Shown here: positions 1 to 10,915 of the stretch, one piece after another
Numbering within the stretch: the first letter of the stretch is position 1
Layout of the letters: every line of letters starts with the position of its first letter
Assembly (NCBI RefSeq): GCF_000002425.4
Contig: NC_037265.1
Coordinates: 7,572,850-7,636,849 of the forward strand
DNA from: Physcomitrium patens
Lineage: Eukaryota > Streptophyta > Bryopsida > Funariales > Funariaceae
Reading direction: 5' to 3'
DNA: 64,000 bases
Notes under the pieces: model-generated
Told to the model about the DNA's origin: nothing
Seen by the model: the letters and a program-made list of their open reading frames with translations, nothing else
Database searches by the model: none
Made by a program: the position numbers and the translations under genes

Positions 1-429
1 ATTACAATTCGTCTCCACTAAACTTACAACCTCGCGATAAACAGTGACTGGAAACTTCCATACATCTTCAATCTTTCACAGCAATTGATAAACAGTGATC
101 CATAAATAAATTCCTAAATCAAACATTAATTCATTAAATCGATTCTCTTCACTAGAATCAACATTAACATAAAAGAAACAAGAAAACTAAGAAGAAGAGA
201 TAACACCAAGCTTATCCCCGGCTTAGTACTATCGCAGTCTGGCATTTTTTCCCCCTCTCCCATCCTCTTTATACTATCCCGAGATACCAACTCCTATATT
301 ACAGATGATAACTACTTTTCTTGACTATACATCTATTCTATCTGCTAAACTACCTTTTCAGCAGTTATCTATCCCTGTTTATACTATACACTAGGTATCT
401 ACATTCTAAAAATAACTACTTATTCTACA
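1..429 (-). repeat. Partial 3' LTR of element A
   Basis: It matches 6760-7189 at roughly 90% by eye and ends in CA at 429, so it is the same LTR cut by the window edge. A shared stretch near 200 and 6970 (AAGAAGAAGAGATA) anchors the alignment. The outer flank that would carry the target duplication is not in the window. Confidence 0.9.
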
Positions 430-442
430 TAGCCCCACTCCT
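430..442 (-). other. Polypurine tract of element A
   Basis: On the minus strand it reads AGGAGTGGGGCTA and abuts the 3' LTR. This is the expected place for the plus-strand primer of reverse transcription. Confidence 0.7.
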
Positions 443-627
443 AACTGTGCAGCATCCTCACAAACACTCAATTGATACCTATCTAAAATTTATCTTACAA
501 AACTCTACAAAAATTGCGATCCTTGTGGCCTATCTAATTAATCAATTACCGTAGTATCTATTATTGGTTCCACCAATTTCGGTTCCAACTGCAAATCTTC
601 GTCCTCCTCCAATCCTTCTATCGGCTC

Positions 628-1047
628 CTACCTCAACTGAGCTGAAAGGTCTTCATTGTACTCGCCCAGTTCACGGACTTGAGCTTCCAATTTCAAGATT
701 TGGACATCTCTCAATTTCAACTGGCACTGAAAGTGACTCCTCTCTTCTAAAACTTCGAGAACTGGCAACGTTGATACTTGTGCTTGACCAATATTGACTA
801 AATCTTCTACCAATCTTATCACCTCGGCATTCAAGGCCTCAATTTTAGCCCTTAACTGCTTCATTTTACATCTGTATTGGTCACTCGATACCAATTTCTC
901 TTGCGCGAATAACTCAGTCTTTTCTTGTTCCATTACCAACTGACCCTTCGCTTTTTCCAGTTCCAAAATTGAATGACTGTGAGCCCAAAATAGTTCTTGC
1001 CTGTGGATCTCCACCATGCATTCTCTTTCTTGTAACTGGCTCTTCAC
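628..1047 (-). pseudogene. Coiled-coil ORF near the 3' LTR of element A
   Basis: An open frame of 139 codons, rich in Glu, Lys, Leu and Gln, with heptad-like spacing through most of its length (for example ELEKAKGQLVMEQEKTEL and LRAKIEALNAEVIRLVEDL). I do not recognise it. It follows the RT start directly and lies about 200 bases from the polypurine tract, where Athila-type elements can carry an extra gene. No signal peptide or membrane segment is visible, so it does not look like an envelope protein. It could be an extra retrotransposon gene, a displaced piece of gag, or a captured fragment. It is part of a broken element. Confidence 0.45.
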
Positions 1048-1049
1048 TG

Positions 1050-2447
1050 TTAATTCTTAACTTGAACTACTACTCTTGAAAACACAAGAAATACAAGAAA
1101 ATGGCACTCCAGCCAACCCAAAACAACACCACAGAATGACTTTAACTGGTGCCCTACTCCTATTCTTTTACTACTTGGTGATAATACCAATATGTTACCC
1201 ATACTTTCCATGAAAGGTAATGAGAAGTAATCTTTTTTGGTGGCCATATTAAGTTTCCAAAAATCGTGAAAATTCCCATTCTTTTTCAGTACCATCACGA
1301 TTGGCGACACCCATGCACTATGCGGAATAAGATAAATAAAATCCACGTCAAGAAGTTTCTCCAATTCCTCTTTCACTAAAAGGGAATATTTTGGGTTAAG
1401 CCGATTTTGCCTCTATCGTATCGGTTTAGCGTTCTCCTCTAAAATGATATGATGCTCACAGACTTCAGCGGGAATACCTTTTAAATCATCATAAGTCCAA
1501 GCAAAAGTGGATTTATGATGCAAGAAAAATTCGGTCCAACAGGTCAACTCTTGTTCCTTAATACCTTCGTAGACCTTAATTGTCCGAAGTTTTGCTATGG
1601 TCGCCAAGTTGATAGTTTGACATAAAGGTGCAATGGCGATGTTCTGTTTCAATCCCCACACTGGTTTAAAGTCAGTCGATAAGTTCAACATATATGAAGT
1701 ATTGAATCCTGTGTCTAGAGCACTAATATGGTACACATCATACTTGGTCATGCAATCAATACTAACATACTCAGAGTTTTTTGAATCTGTCAGGTATATC
1801 AAGTACTCTCCCGGACCTCCACATTGGTACACCACTCCAGGGTGTAGTGCTGCCTCCACGGGCGCCTCCGTAATTGATGCTACTGTGTCGTCATCAGAGC
1901 TAAGCTTAATGCCCGACGTTAATACAGATGCTGGCAATTGAGACTCCCCGTGATAGTATATTGGGTACATTTGTAACACCATTTTGTCTTTGTCCTTACC
2001 AATTGTCAAAGTACCCCGACTCCAATCGTTCTTGGCCTTTGTTTGATAAAGCCAGGGTCGTCCCAATAAAATTGGATACGATAAAGTCAAATATTGTAAT
2101 CGAAAGAGGATATAGTCGATTTCATATGCAATACCGGTAATCATAGTTTGAACACTTTGTAAGATATCTATTGGTTTAACCCAGCTATGATGTGCCATCC
2201 ATAATACCAATGTCGTGGGTACTAAGTGTTCCAAATCTAAAGCATCCATTGTATTAGGGTTCATTAAATTGACGTTGGAACCACCATCCACCTGAACACC
2301 CAAGATCATAACACCGTCAATCGAAACATTGATGGTTGGTGCACCTGGATCAAGGTTCAAACTGACTTCACAAACTTCTTTATTATAGTGCCTATGCCGT
2401 ATTAACGATGAATTCAATATAGAACGGCACTCTGATGTGACCGCCAA
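1050..2447 (-). pseudogene. pol: Element A pol remnant: aspartic protease and start of RT
   Basis: In element order, the protease-like part comes first, with a D-G-G-S motif (VQVDGGSNVNLMN) and a later ILLGRPWL box, the usual flap-side motif of retropepsins. It is followed by the start of an RT, with an EELEKLLDVDFIY motif, then VSPIVMV and LNMATKKDYF, which match the fingers region of plant Ty3/Gypsy RTs. The rest of RT, RNase H and integrase are not visible. Its role in the living element would be to cut the polyprotein and copy the RNA. This copy is decayed. Confidence 0.75.
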
Positions 2448-2450
2448 AAG

Positions 2451-3002
2451 TTACTTTATAGAAATAGAAGGCCGAATAGCATCCAAATCCTTCAAAATAT
2501 CATAGGATTCCATATTTAGGATTATTCCTAATGTCCACTTTCTTTTCATTGGTTTGAGTTTAACTCCGTGAGTTAAGATATTCTTCCGCCCTGGACTCAG
2601 AATTAGAACAGCAGCCGGAGATTCTTTAGAATTCTTGCCCCCGAGAGGATCTTTCAATGGATAGGACGTTTCTCGGAACTGCATAGAGATCGAAACTACT
2701 TGGAACGAAATTGAAGCCTCTGTAATTGGGACCTCATTGGATTGTGCCACTGAGTCAGGTATCATACTGGGTACGAAGCCCGTAACAGGACCTGGATTGG
2801 TTGGTCCCAGCCAATTGGCACATGGAACTGAATTAAGTTCCTCAGTCTGTTGAGATCTCAATGTTGGAATACGTCCCAATATTGAGATTGGTTCATTTAG
2901 TCCCGTTGACGGCACTACTTGCTCTCTTGCGATTGATTCTTCCATGTCTTGAATTGGATTCTTGTCTTTTTGTTGGCCTCTTGTAAGTATTGCGTTCACC
3001 AC
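2451..3002 (-). pseudogene. Gag-protease linker of element A, homologous to LTRs of D/F
   Basis: A 183-codon low-complexity linker between the gag zinc knuckles and the protease. Its nucleotide sequence at about 2520-2900 aligns with the U3 part of the group 2 LTRs. Compare 2585-2830 with 5630-5850, 21750-22090 and 45590-45840. Shared blocks include TTCTTCCGCC, TTGGAC and GGCCCGTA-like words in the same order. No enzymatic motif is seen in it. Confidence 0.6.
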
Positions 3003-3009
3003 CTCGACA

Positions 3010-4656
3010 CGATGTACCAGTGAGTCTCATTGAACAGGGCCTTTGTCCTCCGCCGGTTGGCTTGTTTGCATTTGCTAGTTCCGGTTATTATAATTAAAGG
3101 GCGCATTGCACTACTAATAAGTGTGACCAGACTGCTTACAATTTCCACATATTGGAGCATAGTCATCACTGGCCCTTGAATTAGAAAATTCACTCACATA
3201 ATGTCTGATTTGTCTGCAACGATAGCAACAAAGTAGTCTCCTGTCAACTCCTTCAAGGATAATGGGTGTCTCTATTGGTATATAATGGCTAGGTCTATTC
3301 CATGTCAGATGAGTAAAGGATCCTGGTTGATCCATTATTACTGTAGAGTGTGGCATTGACTTCATCATGGGTGGATATTGATGGTATCCTAGTTGATTCA
3401 TCGCCAATCCCTGAGTATTGGATACACCTTCTTCGTGAAATTCAGAGTTGAGGAAATTAGAATAATTCCTATTTTGTTTATTCGCTCGATTTCCATTCCA
3501 ACCAAACCTATTATTCATTTGTACTTGATTGACATCCTACAAAGTTGGTTGAGTCATTATCTGGTTACTGAGCTATTGTTGCTTCTGTAAATTCCAACAG
3601 TTGGTGGTAATATGCTTACCTCCTCAAAAGGTACATTGTACAGTCATTTGGGGTGGTGAAGGACATTCTGTTACTAAATGACCTTGCCCCTTATAATTTT
3701 TGCATTAGACATTGGGATGCATATTGGTTGGTTTATGCCTTTTTTTTTTTTTTTTTTTAATCCTTGGCCAGATTCACAGCCAATTCATCCATTTTTTTTG
3801 TCAATGTTAACAGCAATGATTCATTGGGATCCCTTGATACCAATGCATTTGGCAATTCCTTTATAGGTATTGATTTCTGATACGTGGAATAAAACGCATA
3901 CAAGTGTGATGATGATGATGGTATAACTTGTAATAAAACGGCATCCACTATTCCCTGTGGAATTATACCATAATCATTTCTTCCCAAATAACTTTTCGAT
4001 GCGTCATTCCAATTTGTCATTTAATAACCTCCTTGAGATGGAATTATTTTGGCTCCAACTGTTAAGTTCTGGTCATAGTGACATTCCTCCCATACTTTTG
4101 CTCGCTCAAGAGATGATGGAATGGTGGCTGATTGGGCCTCCTTTACAAACATTTTCAATTCTGGTGGGTGTGGTCCATTAACCAATATGGACAACACAAA
4201 TGATTTTGACATTTGGTTATTTGGCCATTTTCAAAGTATATCCGCTACACGACTATAATATGACTGTACTGCTTCCTTTGGTACCATTCTGCTGTTCATT
4301 AATTTTTTTCTAAGACGTTCTTCAAAACCAATTGGTCAAAAATGGGCTAAAAATATATTTTTCAATGCCTTCCAATTGATAAATTGTCCCACAGGTTGGC
4401 GGTTATACCACTCAAACGCTGTGTCTTTCAATGTCGCTGGCAGCCATCTCAGCCAAATATCTTCTGTTCTTCCATTATTGGCTACACACACCGTCAAGAA
4501 TTGAGACAAATATTGATCTGGATCTGCACCTAGCAAATCCCAAAAAGTAGGTAATGGCACGACGCTAGTCATTTGATCATCCACTACACCCATTTTAACT
4601 ACAATCGAAATTGCTGGGCCTCCGAACATCATTAAAGATGCCAGTGTTCCACTCAA
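3010..4656 (-). pseudogene. gag: Element A gag remnant with zinc knuckles
   Basis: The upstream part (4656-4336) has a Retrotrans_gag-like core: WLRWLPATLKDTAFEWYN followed by INWKALKNIFLAHF, typical of plant Ty3/Gypsy capsids. The downstream part (about 3518-3114) holds two Cys/His knuckle-like clusters (CYRCRQIRH and CGNCKQSGH), expected in nucleocapsid. A run of 19 T on the plus strand lies at 3740-3758. Gag would form the virus-like particle. This copy is broken in several places. Confidence 0.75.
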
Positions 4657-4958
4657 TTTCTTATTAAAATAAAAACTGTCTCCTGCAAAAGTCTTTTTTG
4701 GACTTCCAGGCCTTCTCGATTGACTATTATTAACTCCAAATAATTTTACTTATTGAATATGAGGTGAAAACGACAGGTATTGATATACTCTGAATTGATC
4801 TTTATTGGTAAATGATTTATGTCGATCTTCAGAACTAGTCTTGTTAGGATTGGACGTATTTCTAATTGAGAGGATACCCAATGGAATACCTAATTCCTTT
4901 GTGCATTCTTCATTTTTCGTTAATAGCTTCGAGAGGTTTGCTAGACTATTAGCAACGC
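4657..4958. other. 5' part of element A gag/leader
   Basis: Decayed sequence between the recognisable gag core and the nested solo LTR B1. I see no reliable coding segment here. Confidence 0.4.
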
Positions 4959-6086
4959 TGTCGTATTACGTGCTTTTTAGCTCGAGAATGCATCGGGCAT
5001 CTGGCTATAGGAGGTAGTATGGAGATTCGCTAATATTCAAGAAGTCTATTGATTTTTGACTGTTGGAATATAGATGATTATAAGAATATATCGTAAATCT
5101 ATACGGATGTCCTTCGACTGCTCACTGAAATCCTTTTTGCCCTAGCCGGTAGGTCTCTAGAAGTTATAGAGAACCTCGAACAACCTAATCTGCTAATCTC
5201 CGATATCGCTTTATACTCACGACCTTATATCCACTGACTCTCTTGTTAGATTAATCCAAAAATTTTCATTCACTCCGCATACTCAATCCTATAGACATCT
5301 TTTTAATTCTTCAATCACAGACGTAACTTTGATTTCACAAAGCAGTCAAGAGTAATCACACCCACTTCATTAAAATCCCGATTCATCAGTACAAAACATC
5401 AACTTTCGAGCATTGATCGCCAGAAGTCCCTTTTCTGACACTACCCAAAAATCTTATATCCTCCCTTTTTCTTAACCTCCCTAATTCTCGAATCCCTGAA
5501 TGCCCCACAACCCTCTGAAATCCGAATCTCTTCCCTAACCATTTTCGAATGTTTTTTTTTTTTCTCTCAAATCCTAGCCTCTGAAATTCTTCAATTTTCT
5601 ATCTTGGATCTGGAATTGGCTCCGTCGTCAAAGCTTTCTCTTCTTTTTTTTGCCTTTTAAAAGGTTCTTTTTCCGAAAACAATGTTCTCTAAAAGAGCAC
5701 AGAGAATAGGACAGCCTGAAACGGAATCGAAACTCCCGTAATCGGGACCACATTGAGTCGCCCGACCAAATCAGGTCTCATATTAGCTAAGAGGCCCGTA
5801 GTAAGACCTAGATGTTCCCGTAATTGGATCAAATTGGTCCTTTTCGTCAGGCTCGCTCAGTCATCAATTTAGTCCTTTCAATTCTGTTGACTGCTATTAT
5901 TGGACTCGAATGGAGCATTTTGTTACTGGTAAGTATGCCCTGATCGACTGTGACGGGGTCTCTGAAACTAGTCCCTGAATATTGGCACTAGAATCGGTCG
6001 TTGCTCCCAATATTTGAGGTAACTGAACATTAATAAAAGTCTCCTTTCTTTATATTTTCACAGTATACTCGTGTTACAACACGACA
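4959..6086 (-). repeat. Solo LTR B1 (group 2, D/F family) inside element A
   Basis: It begins TGTCGTATTACG and ends CGTGTTACAACACGACA, the same termini as the LTRs of D and F, and aligns along its length with 21054-22357. It contains the U3 segment related to element A coding sequence (about 5630-5850). No internal element sequence is attached, so it is a solo LTR. The flanking 4-mers are ACGC on the left and GCGT on the right. They are not a direct duplication, though both are centred on CG. Confidence 0.85.
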
Positions 6087-6420
6087 GCGTTTCCTACGAG
6101 TGCTCTTGGTAATTTCTTTAACGGTATGTACTTCTGAAATATTAGAGGCTGATCTTCTTCTGGGTACGATCGAATATGCCAACAGGCATGCAACCATGAC
6201 TTAATCCAACTTTATCGATGCTTCTTTTTTAATTTACGATCTCGCTCATTATGCAATAAATTTCTTGCTTATGATCGCTCTGTTTTTTCTTTTGATTGCT
6301 TTATTCTCTATGCTGTTAAATTCTCATTCTTAATAACCATACTCTTTCATTATTTCTATTGAGTTTGCTTCCTAATCTCCTTTAGTACTTCGATAGTAAA
6401 TTCCTAACACTCAATAATGT
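6087..6420. other. Untranslated leader of element A
   Basis: AT-rich sequence between solo LTR B1 and the primer-binding site of element A. No coding or RNA feature is recognised. Confidence 0.5.
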
Positions 6421-6426
6421 TGTCAA

Positions 6427-6444
6427 TCCCCGATAACGGTGCCA
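6427..6444 (-). other. Primer-binding site of element A (tRNA-Asp)
   Basis: On the minus strand it reads TGGCACCGTTATCGGGGA, three bases from the 5' LTR. The complement of the 3' end of plant tRNA-Asp is TGGCGCCGTTGCCGGGGA, so 15 of 18 positions match and the differences are transitions. This class of primer is known for plant Athila-type elements. Confidence 0.85.
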
Positions 6445-6447
6445 AAA

Positions 6448-7189
6448 TGTGATTGCTCGTTTTACTTTTTGCGAAAGAAACCTCCCAGAATAAATCTATA
6501 TAGGGAGATTCGAATATGGGGAATGACCATGTATATAAGCTCCAATTGTTAGGGTCATACAATTAATCGCTACTGCTGAATGCTTACCATACCGAAGAAT
6601 ACTTAACTTTTCTTCCTACTGTCCACTCTCTCATACCAATACAATAACATCCACGAGAACGATTTCAATACCCTGTGTAATTCACGAACACACGAGCATA
6701 TCCTAAACCCTAGAACGAACAACTTCCAATCCACAAAATCTAATCAAGATAATTCCTTCGATTACAATTCCTCTCCACTAAACTTACAACCTTGCAATAA
6801 ACAATGACTGGAAACTTCTATACGTCCTCAATCTTTCACAACAATTGATAAACAATGATCCATAAATAACTTTGTAAATCAAACATTAATTCATTAAATC
6901 AATTCTCTTCACTAGAATCAACACTAACACAAAAGAAACAAGAAAAATAAGAAGAAGAGATAGCACCAAGCTTATTCCCAGCTCAGTACTATCACAGTCT
7001 GACATTTTCTTCCCCTCTCCCATCCTCTTTATACTACCCCGAGATACCAACTCCTATATTATAGATGATAACTACTTTTCTTGACTATTCATCCATTCTA
7101 CCTACTGAACCATCTTTTCAGCAGTTATCTATCCATGTTTACACTATACACTAGGTATCTACATTCTGAAAATAACTACTTATTCTACA
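6448..7189 (-). repeat. 5' LTR of element A
   Basis: A 742-bp LTR. In element sense it starts TGTAGAATAAG and ends GAGCAATCACA. It matches 1-429 over the shared part. Confidence 0.9.
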
Positions 7190-7254
7190 CTTGGTAATAA
7201 ATCACTTCGTAAATAATCCCGATTGCGCTCATAGTTTGTAGGTACTATTAGAAA

Positions 7255-7605
7255 TTACACTGCCTTTTTTCCATCTTGACTTCTAATATGGGCACATGTT
7301 GATCCATCATCCAAAACTTTGGTCTCCATCCTCACAGCTATAATATATGATTGACCAAGAATCACTGGGTATGAAGTAGTGTCTTGAACAAAAAAAATTT
7401 GTTTTGTGGTCACATCTCCAACTTTTATCTTCATATTTGGGCAAGTACCATAAAGATCTCCTCGTGTATTATTTGCTATCCGAATCACCCATCCATGGTT
7501 AATATCAATGGGCCACCTTCCATGTTTATAGACTTCTTTTGACATAATATTAATTTCAGATCCATGGTCAATGAAAGCAATTACTGGTTCTACCAAGTCT
7601 TCCAT
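7255..7605 (-). pseudogene. Element G aspartic protease region
   Basis: A retropepsin-like segment. The active-site-type motif is AFIDHGSEINIMSK, followed by a conserved YGTCPNMKIKVGDV stretch, FFVQDTTSYPVILGQSYI (the ILGQ flap-side box) and METKVLDDGS. The same order is seen in D (about 26380-25980) and F (about 42670-42290). In the element it would process Gag-Pol. It lies just downstream of gag and just upstream of the point where element A inserted. Confidence 0.75.
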
Positions 7606-8565
7606 TTTTACTAAAGTCTCTGTGGTGGCTCTTGCCTAATGTCCTTTGATATAGTGTCTAGGGCCCTTGTCATCATCCTTGTATTCATCCAAATCAAATT
7701 GTCCCTTTTTATTGATACAACATTCTGCCAATTCATGTTCCTCTTCTTCAGTCAAGATTGTATCCAAAGCATTAGATATAGCAGATTCTCCTGTCAACTG
7801 CCTCTTTTACTTAATAATGTCTATGATGACTTCATGAAACTCTCTCTTTGTAATGTCTAAAATTTCTCGTAGAGTAAATTCAATTTTGGCATTCAATACT
7901 CTTTCTTCCAAAACTCCTTTAAAATCTATGGCTGCCTCAATATCATATTAAATCTTATAAGTAACATGCTTACTCTTCCCTTTGTCTTTATCAACCTCTA
8001 TCCTTTCTTCCCATTTTTCTTTTGGCAGTGAAGCATTTTTAGGATGCAATATTGATGGCCCAAGTTTGGACGGTCTATTACCATGTGGTATAGGTATTTC
8101 TTTATTTTGTGCTGTTTCTGCATGCCTTTGAGATCTCCTCTTATTTAGTGGCTCTTCTGGATTTTCTTCTATTTCATTTCTTTCCCTTTTCACCTCTATT
8201 AGGACTTCATGTTGAGACTTTGCCAAATAAGCATGTACAGACATAGTATCTACAGGATCATCTCATCTTGTAGCATTTCTAATTATTATGGCTATATTAA
8301 GTAATTCCTGCCTTATTATTTTTTCTTTATTCATGCTGATAATAGCATGATTCTATAGATCCCCTGTGTTTATATGCTTATCAAAAACATCCTCCTTCTC
8401 CCTTACAACCTCAATGCCATAAGTAATAGCTTCTCTTGATGCCATAGCTTGTTGAGATAAATGCTCTTCCAAAACCTTTTTCATACCTCCCTTTCCAAAA
8501 TTGGTTTTGACAAACTCACTTGTATCTCGCAACGCAATTTTTCCATCTTTCCATAAAATTACTCC
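7606..8565 (-). pseudogene. Element G gag-protease connector
   Basis: It corresponds to the connector at 26385-26909 in element D. The segment at 8244-7948 is rich in charged residues (EVLIEVKRERNEIEENPEEP), like the KR/E-rich connector of D. No catalytic motif is seen. It is decayed. Confidence 0.5.
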
Positions 8566-9462
8566 CTATCGCAGAATATCAATAAAATCTCTACACCTCC
8601 TTCGAGAATGCTCCATACTATCGCACCAAACACATCGTTGTATAAATCCTGGCTTTGATACAGATTTGCTCTCAGGTAATCTTTCTTTCTCTTTTAGCTT
8701 TACTAGTTTGATTTGTAAGTCTTTCATTCTTTTTACCAACTCATCAATTGCATCTTTCTGTGGTGCAATTGTAGACATAGGAATTGGAATAATATTTACT
8801 AGTATAGCAGGTTCTGGCTGTTGCCTACGAGATGTTGTAGTTTGTGGAGGTCTAGTCTCTTGCCTTACTACCACCTTACCCCTCCGATACTCTCTTTTGG
8901 CAAGTATGTCCACAGCTTCAGAGACTTTCTTCCAATCAATAGTAAGTCCATTGTCCTCTGTATTATCTTCTAATAATAATTTCAACTCTCTTTATAAATC
9001 ATTGCTAACTAATTGAAGAAATAACTCCACCTTATCATTTTCAAGTGTAAGCTTTTCCACTCGGGACAATTGAAGAAACTGTCTTTCAAACTCTTGAAAT
9101 AACTCTGTTGCAACCAACTCCTTATTGGATTTATTGACCCATTCCATAAACAATTTTCTTGTCACCCTTTCTGCATCTTCCAAAGAATACTCTTCTTTTA
9201 GCTGAAGGATAAAATCCTCCCATTTCTCTCCATGAGTTTTAATAATCCCTTTTATATGCTCACAAAGCTCTGGTACAATTGCAAGCTCAAATGTTAGGAT
9301 CATATCTTTCTCCAGCACTTTATTGAGCTCCATCTCCTGAGAAAAATACTTAAGATACTTCGAAATATTTCTTCCATCAAATTGATCTAATAAACCAACA
9401 ACAAATTGTAAGGCTTTCGTAGCCATTGCCTCCTTACGTTCCACAACTTGCTGTTGTTGCAT
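8566..9462 (-). pseudogene. gag: Element G gag
   Basis: The N-terminal part (9462-8992) has the capsid-like words LDQFDGRNISKYLKYF and WEDFILQLKEEYSLEDAERVT, which match the gag of D and F. The C-terminal part ends with one zinc knuckle, CVWCDSMEHSRRRC (CX2CX4HX4C), just upstream of the connector. A coiled-coil-prone stretch (VKRMKDLQIKLVKLKEKE) precedes the knuckle. Its role is particle assembly and RNA packaging. It is broken. Confidence 0.75.
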
Positions 9463-9609
9463 AAAAAATACAAATGCTTAAAACATTTGATTTATAGCAA
9501 GATCAAGTTGCAATAGAGATTCCCCAATGCAATTCCTACTACCACTTCCTTGCCCCCTTTCCATAATAAAAGCCAAAATATTTCTTCAAAACTCTCTACC
9601 ATAGAATTT

Positions 9610-9627
9610 TTCACATCGGATTCACGA
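9610..9627 (-). other. Primer-binding site of element G (tRNA-Trp)
   Basis: The plus strand reads TTCACATCGGATTCACGA, four bases from the LTR. Plant tRNA-Trp ends TTCACGTCGGGTTCACCA. The sites in D and F have the same spacing of four bases. Confidence 0.7.
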
Positions 9628-9631
9628 GGTT

Positions 9632-9805
9632 TGTCGTATGGCATGATTTGCTATCGGGGAATACACTAGGTATCTAGCTGTAGAGAGTGTACCTTAAACC
9701 TTTATATTATTCTTTTCTTAGCTTCCAAAACTCCTTTATTTTTGTATAAAACTCCAAATACAACAAAATCCCTTCAAAACATATTTTTCCCACAAAGAGA
9801 TTTTC
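9632..9805 (-). repeat. 5' LTR of element G, left segment
   Basis: It begins TGTCGTATGGCATG and matches the reverse complement of 56330-56500 (solo LTR G2). C1 interrupts it after the 5-bp target TTTTC (9801-9805). The LTR resumes at 31151. Confidence 0.85.
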
Positions 9806-10357
9806 TGTCAAGGACAAAGACTTGATGAGGGAAAATATACACAAAAAGGCTATCTCGATATAATAAGCCAAAATATAAACAAGTAGGTATATTAAAAGGA
9901 AACTGGAATGGCTATTGCCACAAGACAAGAAACTAAAGACTCTAGAACCTGGACTAGAAGCAAAAAAGGAGTTGACAAGAGTGAAGAAGCCTTCACTCTT
10001 GTCTCTATATATACTATCTAACTAGGGGCTACGTGGCGACGTTCTATAGGACCTCCAATATGTGTTGACTTTGTAGGACACATGCCTTGACTTACAAGGC
10101 AAGTTTTTCTATGTGTGGGCCATATAATTAGCTTGATATTCAAGCTAACAACATGTGTGGCACATGGCCAACTTGTTGACCACGTTTCTAATCCAAAAAG
10201 TCAATTAAAGACACCTATGAAGTCAAAGCAGTATCTAGGAAGTTTCTAGGAAGCTTCTATATTAAATATTATAGAATTAACTTATTTTTATCTACTTTTA
10301 CTTACTTCTACCTATTTCTATATGTAATTATAAGCTTACATGATTATGGCCGTGACA
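9806..10357 (-). repeat. 3' LTR of C1
   Basis: 552 bp, starting TGTCAAGGACAAAG and ending GGCCGTGACA on the plus strand. It aligns base for base with the split 5' LTR of C1 and, inverted, with both LTRs of C2. Confidence 0.95.
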
Positions 10358-10371
10358 TTACCCCCCCTTCT
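10358..10371 (-). other. Polypurine tract of C1
   Basis: The minus strand reads AGAAGGGGGGGTAA directly before the 3' LTR. The same tract is found at 30395-30408 in C2. Confidence 0.85.
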
Positions 10372-10398
10372 AGAGACGAGTTCCACGAGGAGCGGTCA

Positions 10399-10821
10399 TC
10401 ATATGTTGAAGAAATCTATGATGCGACGAATTGTATTCACAACATATTCTGATCTCTGTTCAATTCGAAGATGATTGATAGGGCCTCTCAACCATCGGTA
10501 GTGTCCCATACTAGGGCGGAAAGACCACCCAATTATTTGATCATTGTTGAGGCCTTAGTAACTTCATTCGAATAGAATATTTGAAACACCATCAGGAGTT
10601 GTTCCTACCTCTACCAAAATCACCAAACATCGGGAATCCCTTCCCAAATCATGATACCAAACGCGTTGTATTTCACCATCTATTCGAGGAAGAACATGTC
10701 GTTCTTGAAGATCTTCATCTCGATTGCGTCGTCTTGAAGGTTGTGACAATCGTAATGTCTCGTCCGGCAGGTCAGCAAACGAAGGTTCTTGAGTTGAATC
10801 CACTGGTTGTTGGCTCTCCAT
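10399..10821 (-). pseudogene. Extra ORF (ORF3) of C1 downstream of the chromodomain
   Basis: A 423-nt region that starts MESQQPVDSTQEPSF and contains RRRNRDEDLQERHVLP, then VWYHDLGRDSRCLVILVEVG. It lies between the pol stop and the polypurine tract. The start, the stop and the length of 423 nt recur in C2 (29945-30367) and in I (46436-46858), with close to the same length in K. I do not recognise the protein. It is hydrophilic, with no membrane segment and no zinc-binding motif. Conservation of frame across old and young copies suggests it is a real gene of the family. It could be an accessory protein or the remains of one. Confidence 0.6.
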
Positions 10822-10915
10822 CTAATTAGCGTCACAAATGTAAAGAAGTTACAAACAAGGATAGGAAATTGAATGTTATCTTGCCTCAATCTTATCTCTT
10901 TTATAAGAGAGATTT

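Larger units (their letters stand above)
1..7189 (-). mobile_element. Element A: Ty3/Gypsy (Athila/Tat-like) LTR element, left end outside window
   Basis: A minus-strand LTR retrotransposon. The same LTR sequence occurs at 1-429 (partial 3' LTR) and 6448-7189 (5' LTR), with TG...CA ends. A primer-binding site for tRNA-Asp lies beside the 5' LTR and a purine tract beside the 3' LTR. Internal parts in element order are gag (about 4656-3010), a linker, an aspartic protease (about 2447-1400), the start of a reverse transcriptase, and a coiled-coil ORF near the 3' LTR. The RT start and gag resemble plant Athila/Tat-type proteins; this is from memory of the family. RNase H and integrase are not seen. 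It is broken in several places. It lies between the protease and pol regions of element G. Solo LTR B1 is nested inside it. Confidence 0.85.

Noticed and set aside
321-554. Plus-strand frame rich in Tyr and Leu near the 3' LTR of element A, like a membrane peptide
   Set aside because: It spans the LTR end and AT-rich sequence antisense to the element; no start context or homologue.
7639-9016. Plus-strand frames of 73 and 171 codons opposite the G gag region
   Set aside because: They are antisense shadows of the zinc-knuckle gag; serine/leucine-rich content is what reverse-complemented charged sequence gives.
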